This document shows, piece by piece, positions 1-6,129 of a stretch of DNA of 13,749 nucleotides. Under the pieces are notes generated by a model. That model did no database searches, was not told where the DNA came from, and saw only the letters and a list, made by a program, of their open reading frames with translations. The stretch covers positions 1 through 13,749 of the forward strand of contig SXJQ01000317.1 of the NCBI GenBank assembly GCA_005779345.1. The letters run 5' to 3'. Position 1 is the first letter of the stretch. The number at the start of each line of letters is the position of its first letter. This stretch comes from Actinomycetota bacterium. Lineage in GTDB: Bacteria; Actinomycetota; Acidimicrobiia; IMCC26256; PALSA-610. A program made the translations under genes and the position numbers.

Positions 1-597
1 GAGATCGCGATCGGCGCCGGCCTCGAGCCGCGGGATGACTTCGCGCCGCAGCCAGACCCGCGTGAACGCCCGGTCGTCGTTCATCGGGTCGGCAACCGGA
101 GCCCACCCGAGCAGCCGGCACAGTTCGTGAGTTTGGGCACGACGGACCTCGAGCAGCGGTCGCACGATCCGGTCGCGACGCGCGGGCATCCCGCCGAGCC
201 CGGCCCGACCCGACCCGCGCAGGAGTGCGAGGAGCACGGTCTCGGCCTGGTCGTCGAGCGTGTGGCCGGTGAGCACGACGTCGGCGCCGGCGTCGAGCCG
301 CGCCTCCTCGAGCGCCGCGTAGCGCGCCGCGCGCGCGCGTGCCTCGAGGTTCGGGCCGTGCGCCAGGGAGACGCGCATCGACCGCGCCTCGACCCGACAG
401 GCCGCGGCGGCGGTCTCGACCACCCGCGCCTCGTATGCACTCGCGGGCCGGAGACCGTGATCGACGTGGACCGCGACGATGTCGTGACCCGTGCGCGCGG
501 CGAGAGCGAGCAGAGCGAGCGAGTCGGCGCCTCCCGAACACGCCACGATCCACCGCGCTTCTTCGGGCCAACGTGCGGCCGCGCCGATGGTTGCCAC
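1..597 (-). CDS. tilS: tRNA(Ile)-lysidine synthase, C-terminal part missing (window edge)
   Basis: TilS uses ATP to attach lysine to C34 of tRNA-Ile(CAU), changing it from a Met to an Ile reader; it is a cytoplasmic N-type PP-loop ATPase. Translating the minus strand from the GTG at 597 gives 199 residues with the PP-loop SGGADSLALL near residue 21, then VDHGLRP, NLEARARAARYAAL, TGHTLDDQAET and MNDDRAFTRVWLRREVIP, all TilS core motifs in the right order. The frame is open at the left edge, so the C-terminal domains lie outside. The start is inferred: GTG lies 10 nt after the stop of the zincin gene and no ATG lies between them. Ribosome binding signal is weak, which suits translation coupled to the upstream gene. 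Mycobacteria have the same zincin-tilS order. Confidence 0.93.
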   Translation of the reverse strand, partial: MATIGAAARWPEEARWIVACSGGADSLALLALAARTGHDIVAVHVDHGLRPASAYEARVVETAAAACRVEARSMRVSLAHGPNLEARARAARYAALEEARLDAGADVVLTGHTLDDQAETVLLALLRGSGRAGLGGMPARRDRIVRPLLEVRRAQTHELCRLLGWAPVADPMNDDRAFTRVWLRREVIPRLEAGADRDL

Positions 598-607
598 AGC
601 GGCGAAC

Positions 608-1738
608 CTAGCGAGCGATCGAGTACGCCGCGTCGGGTCGCAGCCCGCCCGTGCGATGCAGCCACGCGGCCGGGTCGTCGAACTCGGCGAGCGTCGGGAT
701 CCACTCGGGGCCTTGCCAGGCAGCGTCGATCGCGTGCAGCCCGGCGTCACGCACGACAGCACGAATGAAGCGTTCACCCACGTCGTACTGGCGCAGCTTC
801 ATCTCGAGCCCGAGCATCTTGTTGATCTGACCCGTGATCCCGCCGACCTGGCGCCGCTGCTGCAACACGCGCTCCATCCGCTCGACCCCGCGGACGTGCC
901 GGGCGCCGAGCGCGTTCATCACGTAGTTGCCGTGCCCCTCCAGCAGGCTCATCAAGGCCTGGATCCGAGCGAGCAACTCGCGTTGACGATCGGTCGCGAA
1001 CAGACCGACGATGCCCGCCTCTTCGAACGGGTTGCGCCCTCGCGACAAGCTTTCGGCGGCGCGCGCCGCCGCCCGCACGAGCGAGCGAGGATCGGGGTCG
1101 ACGAGCCCGAGCGTCTCCTCGACGAGCGACAAGAAGTACTCACGCAACCAGGGCACCCCCATGAACTGGGCGCGGTGGGTGACCTCGTGGATCGCGATCC
1201 AACGGCGAAACTCGAGCGGGCGGAACGCGAAGCGTTTCTCGATCGTGAGCACGTTCGGCCCGACGTAGTAGACGGCGTCGCCCGTCGTCTCGGTGCCGTC
1301 ACCGGTGGGGTCGGTCGGCGCGGGTGTTTCCTCGGGCACGAGCAGGTCGTACTGGCCGAGCACTCGTTGGCTCATGTAGCCGAGCAGCATCCCCATCTCG
1401 GTCCCCGCGATGCGGCGACCGACGGAACCGACCGGACCGCGCGTGAGGCGTTCGCCGACGCGCGCCGTGAACGGCGCGAGCATCCGCTGCATCGACTCGA
1501 CGTTGGCATCGATCCACTGCCCGCGGTCGACGACCGCGCCGCGCGCCGCGTTGGACGCGCGCAGGCCCGTGAACTCGGCGACGAGTTCCTCGGCTTCGAT
1601 CGTGACCGCGGCGAAGTCGGTCGTGAGCGAGTCGTACAGGTAGGAGTCGGCGAGGTGGTCGCGGCGCGCGACCGCTCTGGCGACGCGCGCCGTGGTGAGC
1701 CAGTCGACCGGATCCGGGGGTGAGGACTCGTCGGCCAC
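608..1738 (-). CDS. DUF2342 / zincin_2 family zinc-dependent metalloprotease-like protein
   Basis: This 376-residue protein carries an HExxH zinc motif (HEVTH, residues 184-188) inside IAIHEVTHRAQF, and a second conserved block, EGHGNYVMN (267-275), likely to supply a further zinc ligand. This pairing marks the actinobacterial zincin_2 family, often annotated 'coenzyme F420 biosynthesis-associated protein'; the substrate is unknown, and the F420 label rests on gene co-occurrence rather than shown activity. No signal peptide or membrane segment is seen, so it is probably cytoplasmic. The start is GTG at 1738, 13 nt after the preceding stop; tilS follows after 10 nt. The acidic stretch at residues 136-154 (Pro/Thr/Asp/Gly-rich) looks like a flexible insert. 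Its constant position before tilS in actinobacteria suggests a translation-linked role, which is inference. Confidence 0.9.
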   Translation of the reverse strand: MADESSPPDPVDWLTTARVARAVARRDHLADSYLYDSLTTDFAAVTIEAEELVAEFTGLRASNAARGAVVDRGQWIDANVESMQRMLAPFTARVGERLTRGPVGSVGRRIAGTEMGMLLGYMSQRVLGQYDLLVPEETPAPTDPTGDGTETTGDAVYYVGPNVLTIEKRFAFRPLEFRRWIAIHEVTHRAQFMGVPWLREYFLSLVEETLGLVDPDPRSLVRAAARAAESLSRGRNPFEEAGIVGLFATDRQRELLARIQALMSLLEGHGNYVMNALGARHVRGVERMERVLQQRRQVGGITGQINKMLGLEMKLRQYDVGERFIRAVVRDAGLHAIDAAWQGPEWIPTLAEFDDPAAWLHRTGGLRPDAAYSIAR

Positions 1739-1751
1739 CGGCGAGCCGGGC

Positions 1752-1985
1752 TCAGTCGACCGGGGGACGACTGCGCATCTCGGTGCGCCCGACCTTGAAC
1801 CAGTACGTCGCGGCGAGCTGTCCGAGCAACGCCCCGAGCCCGATCATCAGGATCGGCGCGAGCCAGAAATGCCACTTGACCCCGTCGCCGTCCTTCTCCA
1901 TGAAGAAGAACCACAGGGCGAGGCCGACGCTGCCGACGCCGAAGATCGCGGCGAACACGAACGACGTGATGGTGCTGGGCTTCAA
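1752..1985 (-). CDS. small two-helix membrane protein, function unknown
   Basis: A 77-residue protein with two hydrophobic segments, roughly residues 8-28 (FVFAAIFGVGSVGLALWFFF) and 40-62 (FWLAPILMIGLGALLGQLAA), joined by a short charged loop (MEKDGDG), with a basic C-terminus. I chose the TTG at 1985 because a strong Shine-Dalgarno, GGGAGG, lies 8 nt upstream and the hydrophobic segment begins soon after. A longer reading to 2150 adds a low-complexity polar stretch and would run through the promoter. It heads a probable operon with the zincin (13 nt gap) and tilS. I do not recognise the family; it resembles the small hypothetical membrane proteins common in actinobacteria. Confidence 0.75.
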   Translation of the reverse strand: MKPSTITSFVFAAIFGVGSVGLALWFFFMEKDGDGVKWHFWLAPILMIGLGALLGQLAATYWFKVGRTEMRSRPPVD

Positions 1986-2015
1986 GGGTGTTCCCTCCCC
2001 GTGAGCGACGGTCGC

Positions 2016-2021
2016 ATCGTA
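2016..2021 (-). promoter_or_regulatory. putative -10 box for the 77-aa protein-zincin-tilS operon
   Basis: On the minus strand TACGAT fits the actinobacterial -10 consensus TANNNT. A start of transcription about 7 nt downstream would leave a leader of roughly 24 nt containing the GGGAGG ribosome binding site of the TTG start at 1985. No clear -35 box is visible. The rest of the 112-nt gap up to the anti-sigma stop at 2098 shows no gene and no convincing terminator. Confidence 0.45.
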
Positions 2022-2097
2022 GAGGCTCGCGCGGCCCGACGAGCGATCGGCATCACCGCGCCCGACGCTCGAACACGACCCGTCGTTGCCACGGTCG

Positions 2098-2376
2098 TTA
2101 CCACTGGCGGTCCGAGTCGAGCGGCAGACCTTGTTCGAGCGTCGGGCCACCGCAACCGAGCGCCTCGATGATGCGGGCCTGGAGCTCGGCGGGAACCTGC
2201 TCCTGGCACTTCGTGGTGATCACCTGCCGGTAGTGGATCTGCACGTTGTAGCCCTGGCGACATCCGGGACAGTCGTCGAGATGACGGCTGATCGCGAGAT
2301 GACGCCACACCGTGAGGCGGCCCTCGGCGAACTCGCGGGCGTGGAACAACGCCTTGTCGCAATCCATGGGCCTCAT
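2098..2376 (-). CDS. rsrA: zinc-binding anti-sigma factor, RsrA-like (mycothiol-system type)
   Basis: This 92-residue protein has the ZAS signature HLDDCPGC (H32, C36, C39), preceded by C6 and followed by [16 protein letters not shown] (C57). RsrA-type proteins bind their sigma factor while zinc is held by Cys/His ligands; thiol oxidation releases the sigma factor and mycothiol/thioredoxin genes are induced. There is no membrane helix, so it is cytoplasmic. The ATG at 2376 overlaps the sigma stop (ATGA), with AGGAG 4 nt upstream, which settles the start over a second ATG at 2367 and implies translational coupling. A further cysteine (C75) lies near the C-terminus. The redox role is inferred from family resemblance and from the partner gene. 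Confidence 0.88.
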   Translation of the reverse strand: MRPMDCDKALFHAREFAEGRLTVWRHLAISRHLDDCPGCRQGYNVQIHYRQVITTKCQEQVPAELQARIIEALGCGGPTLEQGLPLDSDRQW

Positions 2377-2984
2377 CCCGCTCCTGCTTCGACTGGGGTT
2401 CCGGACGCAACCGACACCGCGTCGTCGGGCAGGAGCCGGTGCTCGGCGGCGTAGTCCCACAACCGCTTCTGCAACAACTTCCTTCCGCGATGGATGCGAC
2501 TCATCACGGTGCCGATCGGCACGTCGAGGATCTCGGCGATCTCCTTGTAGGAGAACTCCTCGATGTCGCAGAGGATCACCGCGATGCGGAACTGCTCCGG
2601 GAGCGACTCCAGCGCGGCCTTCACCTCCTGGTCGGGGAGGCGGTCGAGGACCTCCATCTCCGGCGTCACGTTCGCGTCGACGGCCTCGAGACCACCGACC
2701 CGCTGGTAGATCAGCCAGTCGTCGCGGTCGTCGATGGCCGCCTCGGTCGGGCGGCGCTTCTTGGCCCGGTACTGGTTGATGAAGGTGTTCGTCAGGATCT
2801 TGTAGAGCCAGGCCTTGAGGTTGGTGCCCTCGCGGAATCCCGCGTAGCCGCGGTAGGCGCGCAGGTAGGTCTCCTGCACGAGGTCCTCGGCGTCGGCCGG
2901 GTTGCGGGTCATGCGCATCGCGGCGGCGTAGAGGGCCGACATGTACGGCATCGCATCGTCGGCGAAGGTTGCCGGATCGGCCAT
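2373..2984 (-). CDS. sigR: ECF RNA polymerase sigma factor, SigR/SigH-like
   Basis: This 203-residue sigma-70 family protein has region 2 at about residues 10-75 ([20 protein letters not shown], then [19 protein letters not shown]; -10 recognition and core binding) and region 4 at about 122-175, with a helix-turn-helix [19 protein letters not shown] that would read the -35 box. The stretch between them (about 76-121) is acidic and variable. Region 2 sequence and the RsrA-like partner favour the SigR/SigH oxidative-stress group over other ECF groups. The stop overlaps the anti-sigma start by 4 nt. The ATG at 2984 has a -10-like box 6 nt upstream, so transcription is probably leaderless. A SigR-type autoregulatory promoter (GGAAT...GTT) was not seen upstream. 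Confidence 0.92.
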   Translation of the reverse strand: MADPATFADDAMPYMSALYAAAMRMTRNPADAEDLVQETYLRAYRGYAGFREGTNLKAWLYKILTNTFINQYRAKKRRPTEAAIDDRDDWLIYQRVGGLEAVDANVTPEMEVLDRLPDQEVKAALESLPEQFRIAVILCDIEEFSYKEIAEILDVPIGTVMSRIHRGRKLLQKRLWDYAAEHRLLPDDAVSVASGTPVEAGAG

Positions 2985-2990
2985 GCGGCC

Positions 2991-2996
2991 AGGCTA
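2991..2996 (-). promoter_or_regulatory. putative leaderless -10 box of sigR-rsrA
   Basis: TAGCCT on the minus strand fits TANNNT and is followed by exactly 6 nt (GGCCGC) and then the ATG at 2984, so the transcript would begin at or next to the start codon. No Shine-Dalgarno is present. It lies in the 33-nt gap after the protease stop. No good -35 hexamer is seen 16-18 nt upstream. Confidence 0.45.
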
Positions 2997-3017
2997 CCCA
3001 CCCCGCGGCCGACCGCC

Positions 3018-4742
3018 TCAGTCCGTGAGCCCCGACCAGAGCTGCTCGGCGGTCGTGCCGGCGAGGTACCAGAACAGGTCGTCACCGCCACCCGCGCGGA
3101 AGCGTCCGGCGAGCGGCCGGTGATCGCCGGGCTGGGAGACCTTGTATCGATGGGCGAAGCGACCGCCGAGGCCGCCGTGCCAGAGTTCGTCGAAGGTCGT
3201 GCCGGAGAACGAACGCACGACGTCGTCGAAACCGTCGCCGTCGAAGTCGCCGGCGACGAGCGGGCCGGTCCCGGGCACCTGGCGCGGCGACGTGATCGAC
3301 GAGAACCCGGCGGCCGTGCCCGACCAGACGAAGTCGAGCGTCGGCTCGGCACGATCCCAGTAGATGTCGTCGCGGCCGTTGCCCGAGAAGTCGCCGACGA
3401 TCGGGACCGCTCCCACCGCGGGGTCGACGTCGACCCGCCGTTCGAAACCTGTCGCGGTTCCGTACCAGAGGATGCTGCGACCAGTCGTCGCGCCATACCA
3501 GAAGATGTCGACGCGACCATCGCCGTCGAAGTCGCCGGCGGCCGGCCGGTACGACCCGCTGACCGCGGGGCCTGGCACGCGCACGAAGCCGAACGCCGAG
3601 CCGCGCCACAGCGCGTCGAGGGCCGCGCCCGGCCCGTACCAGAACACGTCGCACGCGCCGTCGCCGTCGAAGTCGCCGGCGATCGGCGTGTAGCTCCCGA
3701 GGATCGAGATGCTCGGACCGCGGCGGAACGCGCCGTCGGGCGTGCCGAGGCGCAGCAGGTCGCCCGCAGGCCCGGGGGCATACAGGATCAGGTCGTCGAG
3801 CGCGTCGCCGTTGACGTCGCACGCGAACGGCCGCGCGTAGCTGCCTTCGATCTGGAGGGTCGGTTGCCCGACGAACGCCACGCTCGGCATCGGCACACCG
3901 TTGGTGTGCAGCCACGACCGATAGTGCTCGAGCCGCGTGTAGGCACCGGGAAGCTCGCCACACTCGTAACCCCACGACACGATGCCGACGAGTACGGGCG
4001 CGAGACCGTCGGGTCGCGCGACGAGCGGGCCGCCACTGTCACCCTGGCACGTGTCGGTCGCCTCGCCGGTCGGCGACGAGTCGCCCGCGCAGCGCATCGT
4101 GGTCGCGTGGTAGGCGGCGCCGAGCGCGAGTGTGCACTCGAGGTCGCTGCGCGCGCTGATCGAACCTTCGTGCAACTCGGTCGGGTACCCGCCCGCGACA
4201 CAGCTCCCGTTGGCGTTCACGTCGGTGCAACCCCACCCCGCGGACTGCAGTGTCGTCGTCGGCGCCCACAGGCCCTCGAGCCCGGGCGGCACGACCGCGA
4301 TCGGCGCCGGTCCGAGCGACGCGACGACGTGCAGCAACGCGAGGTCGTTGTCGCTCGTGTCGGGGTCCCAGTCGGGGTGGACCTCGATCCCGTCGACCGC
4401 GACGCGAGTCCCCTCGCCGCCGACGAGGAAGGTCGCACCGACGAGGACGTCGAGCGAGGCGGCGGTGCGATCGTCGACGCAGTGCGCCGCGGTCAACACC
4501 ACTTGTGCGGCGACGATGGATCCGCCGCAGAACTGCGCCTGGTACGGGTTCGCGGTCGGGCGATCGAGGATGCCGACGAGGAACGGCCACTCGCCGTTGG
4601 TCGTCGTCGTGCCATTGACGACATAGTCGGGACCACGGGCGGCGGCCGGAGACGGGATCGACACGGCCAGCAGCGCCCCCGAGATCGGCATGGCCGCGCT
4701 CAGCGCGAGCAGCGAGGCGATGAGACCACTCCGGGCGCGCAT
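3018..4742 (-). CDS. secreted trypsin-like serine protease with C-terminal FG-GAP/VCBS repeats
   Basis: This 574-residue protein starts with a signal peptide (about 1-36: MRAR, a hydrophobic core, then SPAAARG). An S1 protease domain (about 41-282) follows: VVNG at 41-44 stands where IVGG marks the mature N-terminus, and the triad is H87 (LTAAHC), D133 (DNDLALL) and S236 (GDSGGPL). D230, six residues before S236, predicts trypsin-like cleavage after Lys/Arg. Residues about 300-574 hold six repeats of about 47 residues with DFDGDGxxDxxxY cores (near 308, 357, 403, 451, 499, 547), the calcium-binding FG-GAP/VCBS type likely to form a beta-propeller. The last copy (GRFRAGGGDD) has lost most calcium ligands. 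It would be exported to the cell surface or medium; substrate unknown. Orientation is the same as sigR downstream, but each gene appears to have its own promoter. Confidence 0.92.
   Translation of the reverse strand: MRARSGLIASLLALSAAMPISGALLAVSIPSPAAARGPDYVVNGTTTTNGEWPFLVGILDRPTANPYQAQFCGGSIVAAQVVLTAAHCVDDRTAASLDVLVGATFLVGGEGTRVAVDGIEVHPDWDPDTSDNDLALLHVVASLGPAPIAVVPPGLEGLWAPTTTLQSAGWGCTDVNANGSCVAGGYPTELHEGSISARSDLECTLALGAAYHATTMRCAGDSSPTGEATDTCQGDSGGPLVARPDGLAPVLVGIVSWGYECGELPGAYTRLEHYRSWLHTNGVPMPSVAFVGQPTLQIEGSYARPFACDVNGDALDDLILYAPGPAGDLLRLGTPDGAFRRGPSISILGSYTPIAGDFDGDGACDVFWYGPGAALDALWRGSAFGFVRVPGPAVSGSYRPAAGDFDGDGRVDIFWYGATTGRSILWYGTATGFERRVDVDPAVGAVPIVGDFSGNGRDDIYWDRAEPTLDFVWSGTAAGFSSITSPRQVPGTGPLVAGDFDGDGFDDVVRSFSGTTFDELWHGGLGGRFAHRYKVSQPGDHRPLAGRFRAGGGDDLFWYLAGTTAEQLWSGLTD
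3235..3681. repeat. three identical 21-bp copies inside the FG-GAP coding region
   Basis: The same 21-bp stretch (plus strand starts TCGCCGTCGAAG, ends TCGCCGGCG) occurs at 3235-3255, 3520-3540 and 3661-3681. On the coding strand it encodes the AGDFDGDG core of three repeats. A diverged relative covers the VGDFSGNG copy near 3382-3400. Protein-level repetition explains it, with nucleotide identity suggesting recent duplication, gene conversion or strong codon bias. Confidence 0.85.
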
Positions 4743-4748
4743 CGCTCG

Positions 4749-4754
4749 AGCCTA
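4749..4754 (-). promoter_or_regulatory. putative leaderless -10 box of the protease gene
   Basis: TAGGCT on the minus strand fits TANNNT and is followed by 6 nt (CGAGCG) before the ATG at 4742, the same layout as at sigR, pirin and tmk. No Shine-Dalgarno precedes this ATG, which supports a leaderless message. No convincing -35 box is seen. Confidence 0.5.
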
Positions 4755-4863
4755 CGACCGTTTGACGACGTCGGCCCAGGTCGGAGCGCCGAAATCCCCC
4801 ACCGCGGGCCGACAAGGGCGTACAACGGAATCCGACACCGACGGGCGGAGCAAGGAGTGGCAC

Positions 4864-5109
4864 GTGCCCGAACTGCCTCCCTCCCCGACGACGGGTTCAC
4901 CACCCGAGCCCAGCCGCGCGACCGTCGAGCGCGTGCTCGCCGCCGCGGCCGACGTCGTGTTCTCCGACGGTGTCGACCCGGCATTCCTCCACCAGTGGGT
5001 CGACGAGACGTGCTTCGTGCTCTCGCTCACCGAACCCGGCCGCGTGACCTCATCGGCTCCCGGACCGGGCAGGACTGCCGTGTACGATTCCCGGCTTCCG
5101 CCGGGGTAG
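4864..5109 (+). CDS. small hypothetical protein running into the tRNA-Thr gene
   Basis: An 81-residue reading frame begins at GTG 4864 with a near-perfect Shine-Dalgarno, AAGGAG at 4852-4857, spaced by 6 nt. Its first 62 codons end in G or C 54 times, as expected for a real gene here; the last 19 codons do so only 13 times. The stop TAG (5107-5109) lies inside the tRNA gene. The protein has a Pro/Ser-rich start, then a possible helix (ATVERVLAAAADVVF) and FLHQWVDETCFVLSL. I recognise no family. The C-terminal part covers the tRNA promoter, so the ancestral gene may have ended earlier. It is divergent from the protease; the 120-nt gap between them holds only promoter-like sequence. It could be a chance frame, but the start signal and third-position bias argue otherwise. 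Confidence 0.5.
   Translation: MPELPPSPTTGSPPEPSRATVERVLAAAADVVFSDGVDPAFLHQWVDETCFVLSLTEPGRVTSSAPGPGRTAVYDSRLPPG
5083..5088 (+). promoter_or_regulatory. putative -10 box of tRNA-Thr
   Basis: TACGAT fits TANNNT and lies 11 nt before the first base of the mature tRNA, leaving a short 5' leader for RNase P. It sits within the 3' end of the small upstream reading frame. No clear -35 hexamer is visible. Confidence 0.5.
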
Positions 5110-5175
5110 CTCAGTTGGTAGAGCAGCTCACTCGTAATGAGCAGGTCAGGGGTTCGAGTCCCCTCTCCGGCTCCA
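5100..5175 (+). tRNA. tRNA-Thr, anticodon CGT (reads ACG)
   Basis: A complete cloverleaf of 76 nt including an encoded CCA (5173-5175). The acceptor stem GCCGGGG pairs with CTCCGGC (one G-T wobble), the D-stem is GCTC/GAGC, and the anticodon stem GCTCA/TGAGC encloses the loop CTCGTAA, with CGT at positions 34-36. The T-stem AGGGG/CCCCT encloses TTCGAGT. Discriminator base is T. All invariant positions checked (T8, TTC in the T-loop, T33) are present. Confidence 0.97.
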
Positions 5176-5179
5176 CAAG

Positions 5180-5203
5180 CACCGCAGGTCGGCACCTGCT
5201 GTG
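5180..5203. terminator. putative intrinsic terminator hairpin between tRNA-Thr and the pseudouridine synthase
   Basis: GCAGGT (5184-5189) and ACCTGC (5194-5199) form a perfect 6-bp stem around CGGC; after one mismatch, CAC (5180-5182) pairs with GTG (5201-5203). It lies 5 nt after the tRNA and between two convergent genes, so it could serve both. There is no T-tract, which is common for actinobacterial hairpin terminators but lowers certainty. Confidence 0.45.
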
Positions 5204-5240
5204 GACGGAGCCGTCAAGCCGGACGCAGCCGTGCGCCACA

Positions 5241-5999
5241 TCACGGGCTCGCGATGGTCGCGATCAGGTCGCGCAAGTTCGAGGCATGCGCCTCGATCGG
5301 CGCCCAGAAGTCGGCGGCGGGATCGACTTGGAGGTCGATGCGCCGGCCGTCGGAGTGGGTCGCGTCGAAGCCGAGCCGCCACGAATGCAGCGCGGCCCGT
5401 TCGGAATCCTTGCTGACGAAGAGCGGATCGCCGACGATCGGATGCCCGATCCAGGCGAAGTGAACCCGGATCTGATGGCGGCGACCGGTGCGCGGTCTGG
5501 CGATCAGCAGCGTGTGCTGTTCGCCCTCCCAGAGTCGCTCGAAGGTCGTCGTCGCAGCGACGGATCGTTCGCGCACCTCGGATTCGGGAACGCTCCAACG
5601 TCGCGCCATCTCGTCGTGCACGATGGCGTCGCGCGGCGCCGCGACCCGCACGCGATTCTTGCGGCCGACGCTCAACGGCAGGTCGATCGTCCCACGCTCG
5701 GGCAACCCCGTGGATCGGGTGATCAACAGATACGCCTTGTCCACCGTTCGGTCGCGGAACTGTTGGGTCAACGGCCCGTGCACCGCCGGCGACTTCGCGA
5801 AGAGCACGAGACCCGACGTCACCTTGTCGATGCGGTGCGCGGGCATGAGCCACTCGCCGGCGGCCTTAGCGAGAACGACGAGATCGGTGTCGTGCCGCTC
5901 GCCCGTGACCGAGATCCCCGCGGGCTTGTCGAGCACCAGCACACCGTCGTCCTCGTAAGCGACGCGCGTCGAGCGGAGAGTCGCCCAATCGAGATCCAC
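5241..5999 (-). CDS. RluA-family RNA pseudouridine synthase
   Basis: The RluA family isomerises uridine to pseudouridine in rRNA or tRNA. This 252-residue protein has the catalytic motif HRIDKVTSGLVLFAKS (residues 55-70, catalytic Asp D58), an early LVLDKPAGISV block (21-31) and the C-terminal family motif TGRRHQIRVHFAWIGHPIVGD (171-191). There is no N-terminal S4 domain, and the protein is short, so the target (23S rRNA, tRNA U32 or another site) cannot be assigned. The start is GTG at 5999; no good Shine-Dalgarno is seen. The gene converges with tRNA-Thr and diverges from pirin, with a long palindrome in the 130-nt gap upstream. Confidence 0.92.
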   Translation of the reverse strand: MDLDWATLRSTRVAYEDDGVLVLDKPAGISVTGERHDTDLVVLAKAAGEWLMPAHRIDKVTSGLVLFAKSPAVHGPLTQQFRDRTVDKAYLLITRSTGLPERGTIDLPLSVGRKNRVRVAAPRDAIVHDEMARRWSVPESEVRERSVAATTTFERLWEGEQHTLLIARPRTGRRHQIRVHFAWIGHPIVGDPLFVSKDSERAALHSWRLGFDATHSDGRRIDLQVDPAADFWAPIEAHASNLRDLIATIASP

Positions 6000-6050
6000 G
6001 CCGCAGTCTCGCCGCGTCCGACACGGTGAGCGGCATCGACGATGCGTGAA

Positions 6051-6098
6051 CGCTCCGTTGAGCGGAGCGGTGTGTATGACACGCCGGACCGCTCAACG
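6051..6098. repeat. 43-bp interrupted palindrome overlapping a second, competing hairpin
   Basis: CGTTGAGCGG (6056-6065) and CCGCTCAACG (6089-6098) are perfect 10-bp inverted copies. Working inwards from the same centre (6077), after two mismatches, 68-70 pair with 84-86, 71 with 83 as T-G, and GTGT (6072-6075) pairs with ACAC (6079-6082) around ATG. A second perfect inverted repeat, CGCTCCG (6051-6057) / CGGAGCG (6063-6069) with a 5-nt loop, shares the left arm, so the two structures exclude each other. The element lies 57-99 nt before the pseudouridine synthase start and its right arm reaches the expected -35 zone of pirin. An operator for a dimeric regulator is the simplest reading. Confidence 0.8.
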
Positions 6099-6117
6099 AA
6101 ACGGTCGGGGGTCCCGG

Positions 6118-6123
6118 TACCTT
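6118..6123 (+). promoter_or_regulatory. putative leaderless -10 box of pirin
   Basis: TACCTT fits TANNNT and is followed by 6 nt (GACTCC) before the ATG at 6130; there is no Shine-Dalgarno. The -35 zone expected about 17 nt upstream (near 6095-6100) falls on the right arm of the palindrome, so a protein bound there could block RNA polymerase. Confidence 0.5.
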
Positions 6124-6129
6124 GACTCC

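Noticed and set aside
11..302. A 22-bp near-repeat (21 of 22 match) at 11-32 and 281-302, exactly 270 bp apart
   Set aside because: Both copies are in frame in tilS, encoding RLEAGAD and RLDAGAD in different family-conserved regions; GC-rich codon bias and chance explain it.
491..1723. A plus-strand open frame of 410 codons opposite the zincin
   Set aside because: Antisense shadow; the minus strand carries HEVTH and EGHGNYVMN.
4752..5195. A minus-strand frame encoding GEGTRTPDLLITSELLYQLSYPG and a plus-strand one with VAQLVEQLTRNEQVRGSSP
   Set aside because: These are translations of the tRNA-Thr gene itself on either strand, a well-known source of false proteins.
5169..5212. Pairing between the tRNA 3' end (GGCTCC) and downstream GGAGCC
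   Set aside because: It needs bulges and competes with the far more stable cloverleaf; the simpler hairpin at 5180-5203 is enough.
2439..6029. A plus-strand open frame of almost 1200 codons
   Set aside because: It lies antisense to sigR, the protease and the pseudouridine synthase and crosses a tRNA. High GC makes stops rare; the protein is Arg/Asp/Val-rich with no motifs.
6046..6129. A longer pirin starting at ATG 6046
   Set aside because: The added 28 residues match nothing in pirins, overlap the palindrome, and would exclude the promoter at 6118-6123.
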